64,000 nt of DNA from Clostridium sp. 1001271st1 H5 (GCF_005845215.1 NZ_SPHO01000012.1:1-64000), one strand, 5' to 3'; numbered from the stretch's first letter, positions 26,655-35,514 are shown. Notes: generated from the letters alone by a model not told the origin. A program made the numbers and translations.

Positions 26655-28937
26655 TCACCCCCCAAGCACCTGACTATAATCATAAGAATACTGTTCCAAA
26701 TAACCCTGGAACTCTCTCTTGGACATTTTTATCGATGCATCGCACCGGCCGCTTCCTGTAAAAATATAAGGATAGGAACTGCTCAGCAGGGAGTGGTCGC
26801 AGATTTTTATCCATTTTACATTCTCATTCTTAAAGATAAAGAAGGGCGTAATGTTCCCGATTTCAAAGCCCAGTTCGTTTAGCTGCTGTATGTTTAAAAG
26901 CTTCAGCTTTTTGCTGAATACCACCACTTCATTATCAGTGGTTTCTTCAATCTGTTTATTATAGGGAAGGGCGATGGCGTAGTAACATTTTATCCCTGGC
27001 AGGGTCATGCTGCCGGATGTGTTTCTGTCCTGGCAGATGAGGACTTTTACGTAGTTATGGCCATCCTCACGCAGACCCTCCTTTTTCAGCTGTTCATAGC
27101 GGTTGTCCCAGGTCCTTGCATAGGCGTGATGGATAAGGTGTTGTTCCATGCCGCTGCTGCAGACCAGGGGCTTGGTTTTCTTCTGAGCCACAATATCCAG
27201 GAAACATCCGCGGCAGTTGCTGAAGGTCATGTTGTCCAGTGATACGCCTTTTCTGGCATATTCTTTGTCCAGCTCTTTCAGGATGTTTTGCAGAAAGTGT
27301 TTTCCCTGTTCAAATAATACGGATGCAACTGGATAGGAGTATATGTTTTGTAGTTTAAAGTATCTGCCTACAAAGCTTTTGGCGTCCTTATAATTGTTGG
27401 TTTCACAGTATATATAATATTTTCCTGCTTTATTTATGTTGACCTTGGCTGTCTTTGTGTCGGCAACTGGAAGGAAATCCATATTCTGATTCAGGGTTAT
27501 CCAGTCTATATAGTCATATATGAATTCCGAATTATAGTACGATATATAAACGATTCCGTCATTTTTAAGCCAGGTATTGATATACTGGTAGTAAACAGAG
27601 GGATATCTCAGAAAGCTGGCATAGCCGGTACCGATTACCACCAGGTCCACACTATGATACAGGGAGCAGCGGTTGGTTATATAGTCTGCAATGGATGAGG
27701 TGAATATGGAAAAATCCCCCCGTCCTCCGAATTTTCTTTTATACTCATTGATACAGTCCATGGCATTATCCAGGCAGATGATTTTCTGGAAATGCTCCCG
27801 CAGCATTAACAGCACAGGAAAGCTGACAAACCCAATGGATACGGCCACTTTATCACGGCTGCAGGGGGAATTGCCGGAGCTGTTTTCACGGGATAGGATT
27901 TCTTTTATCCGCTCGCATTCGAAATTGATTTCATGACGGTTGGCAAAATGGTCCTCCCACAGGATTCCTCTTTCGGCACGCTTGCCTTCCTTCAGCTTTT
28001 CATCCAGATGGCTGAATATAATGTTTTTATAGATGACGCTGAAGTATTTGCTGATGCGGTTCCAGATGGTATCGCAGAAGCGGTTGATGGGAAGCAGTTT
28101 TTCGGCATCCGGTCCTTCCTCGTATATGAAATTCTCACTGGCGGATTCTTCTGCCACGTCTTTTACCTTTAGCTTTTCCACATAAATATTGTCCTGGATA
28201 CAATAATGTAATTCTTTCTGGGAAACCCTGTCCGCAGTTATCAGGACCATCATGTTTACCTTGTCCGGGTTATCCCGCATGAACAGGGAGAGCTGCTGCA
28301 GTTCTTCTTTGGAATAGGAATATTTGATATGCAGCAGGGTGCGGTAGCCGTAGGAACTTTCAGAGTCAGCAAATCTCAGCATCAGCCAATTGCCGTCTTT
28401 TAGTATGGGCTCTGTGTCAATATCAGAGCCGCGGCTAAAGGCCCAAAAATCCGCATCAAAAAATTTGTACCCTTTACCCTTAATTTGCAGTTTTTTAAGC
28501 AATACTTTTCGTATATACTCTAAATATTCGGGATTGGTAATGAGTTCTTCCAGCAAATCTAATTTCCGGTCATTCTGATAATTGAAAACATAGTACTGGA
28601 GAAAACGGCAGATACCGGCTTCCGGAGACAAGCGTTCCAATATGAACTGGACCGTCTTGACGTCCTTGCCTTTCGAGCGTATATTTGCCATGATTTTGAC
28701 ATCCAGGTCCTCTTTGTTGGCGGCCAGCAGGGGCATAATGTTTTTTTCTATCTTCTGAAAATAGTGGAGAGCCGGAGAGGATATACTTTTCTTCCAGTTC
28801 GTCACACTGTTTTTGGCACATTCAGCCAGATTGGCTATCTGCACATATGTGATTCCTGCTTCGTACATGGAATTAATTAGAACCTGCATTACTTCCAGGT
28901 TTTCCTGTTTTGCGGTTAGTGTTTTGCTATTAGTCAT
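26655..28937 (-). CDS. HTH / methyltransferase-like / YbaK-like fusion protein
   Basis: A 760-residue protein that I do not recognise as a whole. Three parts can be read. Residues about 25-55 (AGITYVQIANLAECAKNSVTNWKK split over an HTH) look like an XRE/resolvase-type helix-turn-helix. Residues about 355-490 follow a class I SAM methyltransferase fold: VAVSIGFVSFPVLLML (motif I region, glycine-poor), IICLDNAMDCINEY (motif II acidic) and WLKNDGIVYISYYN (post-motif III). Residues about 630-760 resemble YbaK/ProX tRNA-editing deacylases: VKVLICQD, LNELGFEIGNITPF and CDHSLLSSSYPYIFTG. Start ATG 28937 has GGGGGG 7 bases upstream. It stands alone and is divergent from the membrane-protein gene at 29108. 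The function is unknown; an RNA-related regulatory role is possible. Confidence 0.6.
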   Translation of the reverse strand: MTNSKTLTAKQENLEVMQVLINSMYEAGITYVQIANLAECAKNSVTNWKKSISSPALHYFQKIEKNIMPLLAANKEDLDVKIMANIRSKGKDVKTVQFILERLSPEAGICRFLQYYVFNYQNDRKLDLLEELITNPEYLEYIRKVLLKKLQIKGKGYKFFDADFWAFSRGSDIDTEPILKDGNWLMLRFADSESSYGYRTLLHIKYSYSKEELQQLSLFMRDNPDKVNMMVLITADRVSQKELHYCIQDNIYVEKLKVKDVAEESASENFIYEEGPDAEKLLPINRFCDTIWNRISKYFSVIYKNIIFSHLDEKLKEGKRAERGILWEDHFANRHEINFECERIKEILSRENSSGNSPCSRDKVAVSIGFVSFPVLLMLREHFQKIICLDNAMDCINEYKRKFGGRGDFSIFTSSIADYITNRCSLYHSVDLVVIGTGYASFLRYPSVYYQYINTWLKNDGIVYISYYNSEFIYDYIDWITLNQNMDFLPVADTKTAKVNINKAGKYYIYCETNNYKDAKSFVGRYFKLQNIYSYPVASVLFEQGKHFLQNILKELDKEYARKGVSLDNMTFSNCRGCFLDIVAQKKTKPLVCSSGMEQHLIHHAYARTWDNRYEQLKKEGLREDGHNYVKVLICQDRNTSGSMTLPGIKCYYAIALPYNKQIEETTDNEVVVFSKKLKLLNIQQLNELGFEIGNITPFFIFKNENVKWIKICDHSLLSSSYPYIFTGSGRCDASIKMSKREFQGYLEQYSYDYSQVLGG

Positions 28938-29107
28938 ATGTAATCCCCCCATGGAATCATATACTTATACAAATATTAGGTTTGACAAACTTGGTGTTCA
29001 GCGGCCTATCTTGAACTTTCCAAAAGCATGTTTCACCGCGTATAATATGATTATAGCATATAAATCTGGTTTTGAAATGGGAAAACGTGAAGAAGGGGGG
29101 CTTATTT

Positions 29108-31036
29108 ATGTTATTCTTGCAGTCGCTTGTGACACAGGCTTCAAACCTGTTTACCTGGAAGGAGTTGTTGGGGTTGGCAGGAGCCGCTCTGGCGGTGGTA
29201 TGGATTATTACCATCATTTTCAGGACAACGGGAATGGTACCGCTGCTGGAGCAGGCAATCAGTTTTATTATCCAGCAGGTTTGCTCATTGATTCTTGCAG
29301 GCTTTCAGCTTACATTTAAGCTCCTGCAGGCTGTGGAGCTTTATATGGTCCTTTTGCTGGATGTTTTGACGGGGAAACATACATCTGAACAGAAAGTGTG
29401 TGTATTGGCCAGCAGTGCTTTGTCCATCGCCTCTTTTTATACTACATATTTAGGGTGGTGCTATTGCATTAATAACAAGCTCATCGCAGGACTGCTGACA
29501 ATCGGGATACAGACTTTGCTGTTAAGGACAAGCCTGCGGATTGGTTTGGAGATGGACTGGGACAGACAGTCAGGATATCCGGGCAATAACAGCATGCTCC
29601 ATGTTTCTGTGGCCGGAATTGCACTGCTTGTGCTGGTAAGCGGAGGCTACATTGTCAACCGGCTCCCCATGCACCATTACTATGACCGGAAGATTTTTAA
29701 TTATGTGGTTGTTTATTTCAGCCTGGTCCTTGTTATTTACATCTTCTTCTCTTTCATCAGTTCTGTCAGCCATTACAGGATGAAGGATAAAAAAACAGCG
29801 CGGATGTTATTTACCATTTATTTCGGAACCTTGGCAGTGTCATCCTTTTTTTCCTTCCAGGCATTTTTTACTACGTTGTATCCGCAGAATATCAGAAGGA
29901 TGGACACATTTACGGAGGCAAAGCAGTCAGTGGTGCGTTCTGTCTCGCTGCTGTATCAGGACATGGATTCGGATTTCTACCAGAAATTGTCGGCGGATGT
30001 CCAGGAACAGCTGTCGCAGGCTAAAGACCAGCTGGAAACATCCGGGCAGACGGCCAGGACAAAGAGGGAGTCCTATATCAGCCAGTACGGCCAGAGTTAT
30101 CAGGAATATTCTGAAGGGATGAGTGCCATTGACAAGGCCACTGATAAAATACAGGAATTGGACCAGCAGCTGAGTAGTGATAAGAACAGCATTTTAGGAA
30201 ATACCAATAATACCGTTGGCTTTTATACACAGAAGCTTATCAATGATTTGGAAACCAAACATGATGAGGATGTCAGGAAACAGGAGGATATCATTGCGGA
30301 GCAGAAGACGCTGTTAGCCGGAAATCTGTTTGCCAGCCAGCCTGCGCTTCTGGCGGAGTATGAGGGCGCTGTAAACGGTGATGCGGGAGACGGGGATGAT
30401 GACAGTCTGCTCCGGGATATTGCATCGGCATCCGCTTTATTGCAGAAGGATGCATGGAGTGAATCAGACCGGGACGGATTTCAGGAATCCTGCAGAAACA
30501 TACAATTGGCTTACCCTGAAGTATCTTTGTTAAGCGGGGCAGCTGTTCTGGGCGAATATAAATGCTTTCAATTCCAGTATCTTGCAGGTATGGATGCAAT
30601 TACAAAACTGCATCTGAATGAACAGGCGGAGGAGATAGAGTCACGGTATGGGGAATTGAGGAATACCCTGTTTGAGAATGGTTATATGATTATCAATTCA
30701 GTGCCAAAAAGAAGCTATGGTTTTACGGCAGACGGACAGGAGATAAAAGTCTCTCCGGTTAATGCCGAAGAATATCTGGCAGCTCTGGAGCAGGACTACG
30801 CGGATACAAATATGGATAAGCATATTTTTGAGCAGAACCTGACCTCATTTTGGAAGAAAAAGGTACCGGGTATATTATCAGCCCTTATTGCGGTCATGGT
30901 AGACAACCTTATTTTATTTGTGGGCTTTATCAGTCCCAGACAGCTGGAATTTTTTAAGAATATCATGAGTGCGGAGCCTGAGAAAAAGCGGATTGTATTG
31001 GAACATTTATTCAGTAAACCGTCTAAGAGGGCGTGA
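29108..31036 (+). CDS. Polytopic membrane protein with large extracytoplasmic coiled-coil domain
   Basis: A 642-residue protein of unknown family. About seven hydrophobic segments occupy residues 10-270. They are followed by a predicted soluble domain (about 275-605) with coiled-coil stretches (QEQLSQAKDQLETSGQTA, KATDKIQELDQQLSS) and an acidic AGDGDDDS patch. A last span lies at about 610-630 (ILSALIAVMVDNLILFVGF), with a basic tail. I choose ATG 29108 because AAGAAGGGGGG lies 8 bases upstream; the frame opens earlier at 29072. Its stop overlaps the region just upstream of the next gene, so the two form an operon. It may anchor an envelope complex. Confidence 0.6.
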   Translation: MLFLQSLVTQASNLFTWKELLGLAGAALAVVWIITIIFRTTGMVPLLEQAISFIIQQVCSLILAGFQLTFKLLQAVELYMVLLLDVLTGKHTSEQKVCVLASSALSIASFYTTYLGWCYCINNKLIAGLLTIGIQTLLLRTSLRIGLEMDWDRQSGYPGNNSMLHVSVAGIALLVLVSGGYIVNRLPMHHYYDRKIFNYVVVYFSLVLVIYIFFSFISSVSHYRMKDKKTARMLFTIYFGTLAVSSFFSFQAFFTTLYPQNIRRMDTFTEAKQSVVRSVSLLYQDMDSDFYQKLSADVQEQLSQAKDQLETSGQTARTKRESYISQYGQSYQEYSEGMSAIDKATDKIQELDQQLSSDKNSILGNTNNTVGFYTQKLINDLETKHDEDVRKQEDIIAEQKTLLAGNLFASQPALLAEYEGAVNGDAGDGDDDSLLRDIASASALLQKDAWSESDRDGFQESCRNIQLAYPEVSLLSGAAVLGEYKCFQFQYLAGMDAITKLHLNEQAEEIESRYGELRNTLFENGYMIINSVPKRSYGFTADGQEIKVSPVNAEEYLAALEQDYADTNMDKHIFEQNLTSFWKKKVPGILSALIAVMVDNLILFVGFISPRQLEFFKNIMSAEPEKKRIVLEHLFSKPSKRA

Positions 31037-31062
31037 TGATTCCTGCGAAAGGAGGAGGCAGT

Positions 31063-31857
31063 ATGTTTAACAATCGAAAAGAGAAGTTTGGAAAATGGAT
31101 AGCGCAGCAGGAGATTGCCGCAAAAAGTGTAGGCGGCAGTGATTATTCCCTGCGGGCAGCTGAGACAGATATACGCAAATCCGGATTCAGCGATATTGTC
31201 TCCAGACTTTTAAATGAGAAAAAGGCTGTCCGGGATTCCGGTTACATCTATATTGACCCCTACTATCAGATGTACGACCGGCCGGGGCGGGATGGGAAGC
31301 TGCTGCAGAATGTCAAGTCGGACGCATTCAGGACAATGATTAACCAGAGTGAGATTCTGTGTTACCGTTCCGATGAGCACAAGGGTATTTTTCACCGCCT
31401 GTCGCAAAAGGAAGTGCGGCGCTATAACTGTATTCAGATTATGGCTCAGCTGATACGAAAGAATCTTGCTTTTTTAGATGACCTGTGTGAATATATCTAC
31501 CTTGATATTAATTTCCAGAATGTACTGGAAAAGAAGTCCAATATTCCCAGTGACTTATCTAATTTCCGCACCATGATGGGAGAGGGAAGGAACCTGAAGG
31601 ATATTTTGGATTTATTGGAGGAGGCTGATACGGTAAGGACTGACAATGGGGAAATCAGGATTGTACTGTCACAGAGTATTGTAAAGGACTATGGATTCCA
31701 GACCCAGCTGTATAGCCTGCTGGATATAGGAATCGCCCAATTGGATGACAACAACCAATACCTGCTGTGTACAGAGCTTTCCACCTGGCTGCTGGATTAT
31801 GTGGAGCATGCATGTGACCGGATGTCCTTTGCAGCTTTATATGAAAGTGCTATTTAA
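31063..31857 (+). CDS. Hypothetical soluble protein, partner of the membrane protein
   Basis: A 264-residue protein without signal peptide or membrane spans; I do not recognise a family. It is mostly helical by eye, with a basic N-terminus (MFNNRKEKFGKWIAQQEIAA) and leucine/aspartate-rich helices such as LKDILDLLEEADTV. The start ATG 31063 has AAAGGAGGAGG directly upstream; a longer frame from 31033 would include that site. It follows the membrane-protein gene by 26 bases, so the two products probably work together at the membrane. Confidence 0.6.
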   Translation: MFNNRKEKFGKWIAQQEIAAKSVGGSDYSLRAAETDIRKSGFSDIVSRLLNEKKAVRDSGYIYIDPYYQMYDRPGRDGKLLQNVKSDAFRTMINQSEILCYRSDEHKGIFHRLSQKEVRRYNCIQIMAQLIRKNLAFLDDLCEYIYLDINFQNVLEKKSNIPSDLSNFRTMMGEGRNLKDILDLLEEADTVRTDNGEIRIVLSQSIVKDYGFQTQLYSLLDIGIAQLDDNNQYLLCTELSTWLLDYVEHACDRMSFAALYESAI

Positions 31858-31907
31858 TTAAGTGAAATAGGATGAGTAAAGTGAAATAGGATAAGTAAAT
31901 TGAAAAA

Positions 31908-31950
31908 GGAGCCTCGCCGGTAATGATGTCAATTAACCGGTGAGGCTCTC
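31908..31950 (-). terminator. Terminator of the wall-binding protein gene
   Basis: AGCCTCGCCGGTAA pairs with TTAACCGGTGAGGCT around a short loop. Read on the minus strand the stem is followed by CCTTTTTC, so it ends the gene at 31959. It may also stop the plus-strand transcript of the preceding pair. Confidence 0.75.
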
Positions 31951-31958
31951 TGCATGGA

Positions 31959-32891
31959 TTATGATATGATTCTGCTGCCGGTCCCCGGCGCAGCCGTGTC
32001 CTTCTCAGTATTCCAGATTCCGTCACTTCCCAGCCAGTAATACAAATCCTGGTCAGATGATTTTACATAACAGTCAGATTCCATATATCCGTTATGTCCA
32101 AAGTAATACCAGTTGTCGCTGATGCAGCGCCAGCTGTTCACCGGATAAACATTGTTCGGATATACATAGCGCCAACCGGAGGATGTTTTATCCCATTTTC
32201 CGTTGGCAATGAACCAGGCGTCCTCGGTTCGGATGGTCAGGGGCTCGGAGCTGCCGCTCCATGGACCGGCCTGGGAGCTGTAGGTGCCTAATGCCCTTAC
32301 GGTAAAGGTATAATTTCCCTCCACATTAATATAAGAGCTGAAATCATAGGTGGACTCAGCAGTCTTCTGGGTGGTTACCAGTATTTTATCCCGGTACAGG
32401 CGCGCTTCGTAGTTTTTGGCTCCGTTTACCTTATCCCAAACAGCGGTGGTCTGGTTCCAGCTGATGGATGTGGTAACAGGCAGATTGCCGTCTATGGCAG
32501 GCAGATAGACCTGAAGGATTAAGGCGCTTCCGTCCCCGTCCTTTTCCGCGGTTTTAAACTGGGCGCCGCAGCCGGTCAGGGAAAAGATACTGCGCTGGGT
32601 GCCGGAGAAATAGTATCCGTCCTTGGCAGAGAGTTCCACTTCCACCACGGGCCTCTCACCGTAGTCCCACTGGTCGTCCTTTTTGTCGTACACAGCTCCT
32701 TCTACCTTGAATTCACTGTTGCTGGATACTGCATATACATTGCCTACCAGTTCGCCGCCCTTTGGGGCTGAGTCCCAGGAAAATGTCAAAGGTATGGATG
32801 TGATTGCTTTGTCCTGCCCATAGGCTGAGAAAAGGGTACCTATGGAAAGGAATGCTGCCAAGGCTGCAATAATGAGTGATTTTTTTGCCAT
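31959..32891 (-). CDS. Secreted protein with cell-wall-binding repeats
   Basis: A 310-residue exported protein. Residues 1-26 form a signal peptide (KK, hydrophobic core LIIAALAAFLSIGTLFSAYG). A beta-rich region follows (about 30-130), then a fibronectin-III-like segment (about 135-220: TAVWDKVNGAKNYEARLYRD, GNYTFTVRALGTYS). From about 228 there are aromatic choline/wall-binding-type repeats (GWRYVYPNN, DNWYYFGHNGYM, DLYYWLGSDGIW). It is probably non-covalently attached to wall polymers outside the cell. It shares the repeat type with the endolysin at 41485. It is transcribed opposite to its neighbours with its own terminator. Confidence 0.75.
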   Translation of the reverse strand: MAKKSLIIAALAAFLSIGTLFSAYGQDKAITSIPLTFSWDSAPKGGELVGNVYAVSSNSEFKVEGAVYDKKDDQWDYGERPVVEVELSAKDGYYFSGTQRSIFSLTGCGAQFKTAEKDGDGSALILQVYLPAIDGNLPVTTSISWNQTTAVWDKVNGAKNYEARLYRDKILVTTQKTAESTYDFSSYINVEGNYTFTVRALGTYSSQAGPWSGSSEPLTIRTEDAWFIANGKWDKTSSGWRYVYPNNVYPVNSWRCISDNWYYFGHNGYMESDCYVKSSDQDLYYWLGSDGIWNTEKDTAAPGTGSRIIS

Positions 32892-33069
32892 TGTGTATCC
32901 CTCCTTGTGGTTCCGGAAAATTAACTGCCGGTATACGTGTTACTATTACTATTGTACTGTATTTTAGGGTGGAATTACAAGTTTTATTTGATAATAATAT
33001 TAAGTGAGATGCGGATTCGTGCATATCCTGAAAAGATGGGCGGCATACTAATCCCGGAGGTGATATATT

Positions 33070-33243
33070 ATGAGTCCGAAGGAATTAAATTATATTGAGG
33101 ATGCACTAGGCCATGAGCAGTTTTTAATGACGCAGTGCCAGGAAGCCATCCAGAATCTGCAGGACCCTGTTCTTAAGAATCAGGCCCAGCAGATGGAACA
33201 GAAGCATCAGCAGATTTTTGACAGTTTCTATAATCTTGTATAA
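33070..33243 (+). CDS. Small CotF-type spore coat protein
   Basis: A 57-residue protein starting MSPKELNYIEDALGHEQFL. It matches the short N-terminal part of coat F (PF07875) proteins, which are helical ferritin-like bundles. A perfect GGAGGTGA ribosome site lies 7 bases upstream of ATG 33070. The next coat gene begins 15 bases after its stop, so the two form an operon and may assemble together. Products of this family locate to the endospore coat, so expression is expected in the mother cell. A sporulation promoter could not be identified with confidence. Confidence 0.75.
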   Translation: MSPKELNYIEDALGHEQFLMTQCQEAIQNLQDPVLKNQAQQMEQKHQQIFDSFYNLV

Positions 33244-33257
33244 GGAGGAAGCAGAGA

Positions 33258-33503
33258 ATGGATGACAAGTGTATTATGGAGAACCTTCTCCTGACCGAGA
33301 AGGGCGTATGCGACCTGTATGTTCACGGAACAATCGAGTCTTCCACTGCCAACGTGCACCAGACCTTTAACCAGGCGCTGAATGACAGCCTGTGTATGCA
33401 GGATGACATCTATAAGCAGATGTCCGCCAAGGGCTGGTACCAGACAGAGCAGGCGGAACAGCAGAAAATCATGAAAGTAAAGAATCAGTTTGCAGGTATG
33501 TAA
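33258..33503 (+). CDS. CotF-type spore coat protein
   Basis: An 81-residue protein (MDDKCIMENLLLTEKGVCDL) with the helical pattern of the coat F family (PF07875), including the late YKQMSAKGWYQTEQAEQQKI typical of these proteins. It follows the 57-residue partner with AAGGAGG 9 bases before its ATG. A terminator follows at 33540. The pair supports a spore-forming host. Confidence 0.85.
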   Translation: MDDKCIMENLLLTEKGVCDLYVHGTIESSTANVHQTFNQALNDSLCMQDDIYKQMSAKGWYQTEQAEQQKIMKVKNQFAGM

Positions 33504-33539
33504 TCCAACCTGATTGGGTTTTGGGAGACTGATTGGATG

Positions 33540-33585
33540 AAAGGACGTCAAGTCATGGAATGGTCCGTGGCCTGACGTCCTTTTT
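33540..33585 (+). terminator. Terminator after the coat genes
   Basis: AAAGGACGTCA and TGACGTCC pair, followed by TTTTT on the plus strand. It ends the coat operon and isolates it from the SLATT gene at 33738. Between 33586 and 33737 no further feature was recognised, so the promoter of the following operon must lie here. Confidence 0.8.
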
Positions 33586-33737
33586 GTGCGCCGGGTCTGC
33601 GCTATGTTTACCGCACCTGGTTATCCAATCCAATTGTGCCGCCTGCTGGTCCATCCATGCCGCTTATATACGGTACTGCAGGGACCTGGTGTATCATGGC
33701 AGCATGAGTATAATCCAAAGGAGGTCTTTAGATTGAG

Positions 33738-34280
33738 ATGAGATTATCAGGAATGGACACCTACAACATGGGTAATGACAGGGATTTCTTAAAAAGTATT
33801 GAGGAGCATGTCAAAGACCCGTACATCAAGGAACGCCTGGTCAACAGACTGGAGTGGTACATGGTTATGGCGAACCGGTGCCAGTGTTTTTATTATATGG
33901 CTGCCTGTATGGGAATTGTTATGCCTACCCTTATACTTCTTCTGAATTCCATCCCGGGAGATATGCTTTCTGATGGAATGCGGCAGCTGTGTATTACGGC
34001 ATTATCCGGTTTGTCGGGAATCGTCGGAGGCCTGTCCGGTATTTTCGGGTGGCATGAAAATATGATCCGGTACCGGGCTAATGCAGAACGGTTAAAAAGC
34101 GAGACTTCTTTTTACATGCTGGGTGTGGGAGGCTATAGGGACAGGAAACAGAGCGACCGGCTGTTTTTAAGCGTACTGGAAGATTTGTCCCTTAAGGAGA
34201 ATCAGATGTGGCAGAAGGAGGAGAGCAGCCATCCGGCATACAGACAGGAACAGAGTGGAAAGCGAAGGCCCAATGTGTGA
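33738..34280 (+). CDS. SLATT/DUF4231-type membrane protein
   Basis: A 180-residue protein with two membrane spans, at about 50-70 (FYYMAACMGIVMPTLILLL) and 85-104 (CITALSGLSGIVGGLSGIFG). The signature WHENMIRYRANAERLKSET follows directly (105-123), then GGYRDR and a late ENQMW. This arrangement is the SLATT/DUF4231 pattern. SLATT proteins are predicted pore-forming effectors in nucleotide-signal-based conflict systems. The ribosome site AAAGGAGG is 13 bases from ATG 33738, rather long, so ATG 33753 is an alternative. It is the first gene of a six-gene plus-strand run. Confidence 0.7.
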   Translation: MRLSGMDTYNMGNDRDFLKSIEEHVKDPYIKERLVNRLEWYMVMANRCQCFYYMAACMGIVMPTLILLLNSIPGDMLSDGMRQLCITALSGLSGIVGGLSGIFGWHENMIRYRANAERLKSETSFYMLGVGGYRDRKQSDRLFLSVLEDLSLKENQMWQKEESSHPAYRQEQSGKRRPNV

Positions 34281-34288
34281 CAGGGATG

Positions 34289-34384
34289 TTGGCGGAACTG
34301 TTGGCAGAACTGTTGGCGGAACCGTTGGCAGAACTGCTGGTGGAACTGTTGGCAGAACTGCTGGCAGAACTATTGGCAGAACTG
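34289..34384 (+). repeat. 12-base tandem repeat, eight copies
   Basis: The unit TTGGCAGAACTG occurs eight times end to end with small variations (A/G and T/C changes). It fills the spacer between the SLATT stop and the HD-protein ribosome site. Because the unit is a multiple of three, a frame stays open across it and would encode a run of LLAE, but no ribosome site supports translation from ATG 34286. Copy number could vary between strains. Confidence 0.85.
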
Positions 34385-34438
34385 TCTGCCGGGATTACAG
34401 AATGTGGATTTAGGATGAACAGAAGGAGGGATATACAT

Positions 34439-35344
34439 ATGGATATACATATGAACCACAGAGAACAGAATATAAGCCATACCAATTCGCAGAATGATTT
34501 CGCGCTGCACAGGCGCCTGCGGCAATGCTCACCCGGCCTTCACAGAAATTATCTGGAAGCTTCCGCAGGAGCCTGTATGATGCTGGACCGGTACAAGACT
34601 GTATTTCCCCAATACACGGACCACAGCAGCCTTCATTGCCTTAATATCATGAATCTGGCCGGGCAGCTTGTGGGGAATTGCCTGCAGCAGATGAATGGAA
34701 GTGAACTGTATGTGCTTCTGACGGGAATCCTGTTCCATGATTTGGGGATGGGTATTTCAAAGGCTGATTTTGAGAAGCTGGCCCCCGCCCTGTGCGGGGA
34801 ACGATATCCCGCCAAGGGCAGTGAAGGGGAACTGATTCGGGAATACCATCAGGAGTTGGGCGCCCTGCTGGTGGAAAAATACAGCGGGATTTTTGAAATC
34901 AGGAAGGAGTATGTGTTTCCTGTGATGCAGGCAGTGAGAGGTCATAGGAAAACGGATTTATGGGATGAAAATGCCTTTCCCGCTGTATTTCAGACCGGGG
35001 CAGAGTCTATTTGCCTTCCCTATATCGCGGGAATCATACGCCTGGCAGATGAAATGGACCTGTGCCGTGACAGAAACAGTACCCTTGGAGGGGAGGAACA
35101 GCTGATTTCCGATGCTTACAGCCAACTGGTATGGAGGACCCATGACACGGTAAAGGAGATGGAGCTGACGGAGAAGGAATGTATATTGTATGCAGAGGGC
35201 GGGAGCAGGGAGACATGGGAAGAACTGGAAAAATGGGCGCGCAAGCTGCAGAAAACCATGGATGAGGTGGAGCTGGTCATTGCATCCAGAACTCCGTTTT
35301 ATTTGCCGGGGAGGATGGTGCGGATTGTTGGAATTATGCCTTGA
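34439..35344 (+). CDS. HD-domain phosphohydrolase (HD-CE-like)
   Basis: A 301-residue metal-dependent HD-superfamily protein. Metal ligands are visible in order: DHSSLH (61-66), FHDLGMG with H100-D101, REYHQE (His137) and GHRK (His169). A later LADEMD is also typical of the HD-CE group found in conflict systems, while classic HD-GYP residues are absent. Members hydrolyse phosphate esters, often nucleotides; the substrate here is unknown. I start it at ATG 34439, 8 bases after AGAAGGAGGG; the open frame reaches back to 34208 only because of the tandem repeat. Its pairing with a SLATT effector suggests nucleotide-based control. Confidence 0.75.
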   Translation: MDIHMNHREQNISHTNSQNDFALHRRLRQCSPGLHRNYLEASAGACMMLDRYKTVFPQYTDHSSLHCLNIMNLAGQLVGNCLQQMNGSELYVLLTGILFHDLGMGISKADFEKLAPALCGERYPAKGSEGELIREYHQELGALLVEKYSGIFEIRKEYVFPVMQAVRGHRKTDLWDENAFPAVFQTGAESICLPYIAGIIRLADEMDLCRDRNSTLGGEEQLISDAYSQLVWRTHDTVKEMELTEKECILYAEGGSRETWEELEKWARKLQKTMDEVELVIASRTPFYLPGRMVRIVGIMP

Positions 35345-35514
35345 ATGTCTGAAATCCGGAGGCGGGATACACCGGTTATGCCAGTAACCGTTCAAAGGAT
35401 GCCGTCATGGCGCAGAGGTACTGTTTTCACGGTATGATGGCTTTGCAGTCATCCGGAGGGCTGTGCTGATAACAGGCAAAACCATATAACAATTAAGAAA
35501 AGGAGAATCACAGG

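Noticed and set aside
28813..29319. Plus-strand frame of 168 codons crossing the divergent promoter region
   Set aside because: It overlaps the start of the minus-strand fusion gene and the start of the membrane-protein gene in another frame, with no family match.
33019..33051. Sporulation sigma-E-like promoter before the coat genes (CATACTAAT)
   Set aside because: The start of transcription would fall on the ribosome site of the 57-residue gene, so the spacing makes it unlikely.
34208..34438. N-terminal extension of the HD protein with a leucine-rich LLAE run
   Set aside because: The frame stays open because the 12-base repeat is a multiple of three. The only strong ribosome site is before ATG 34439, and the first part overlaps the SLATT gene.
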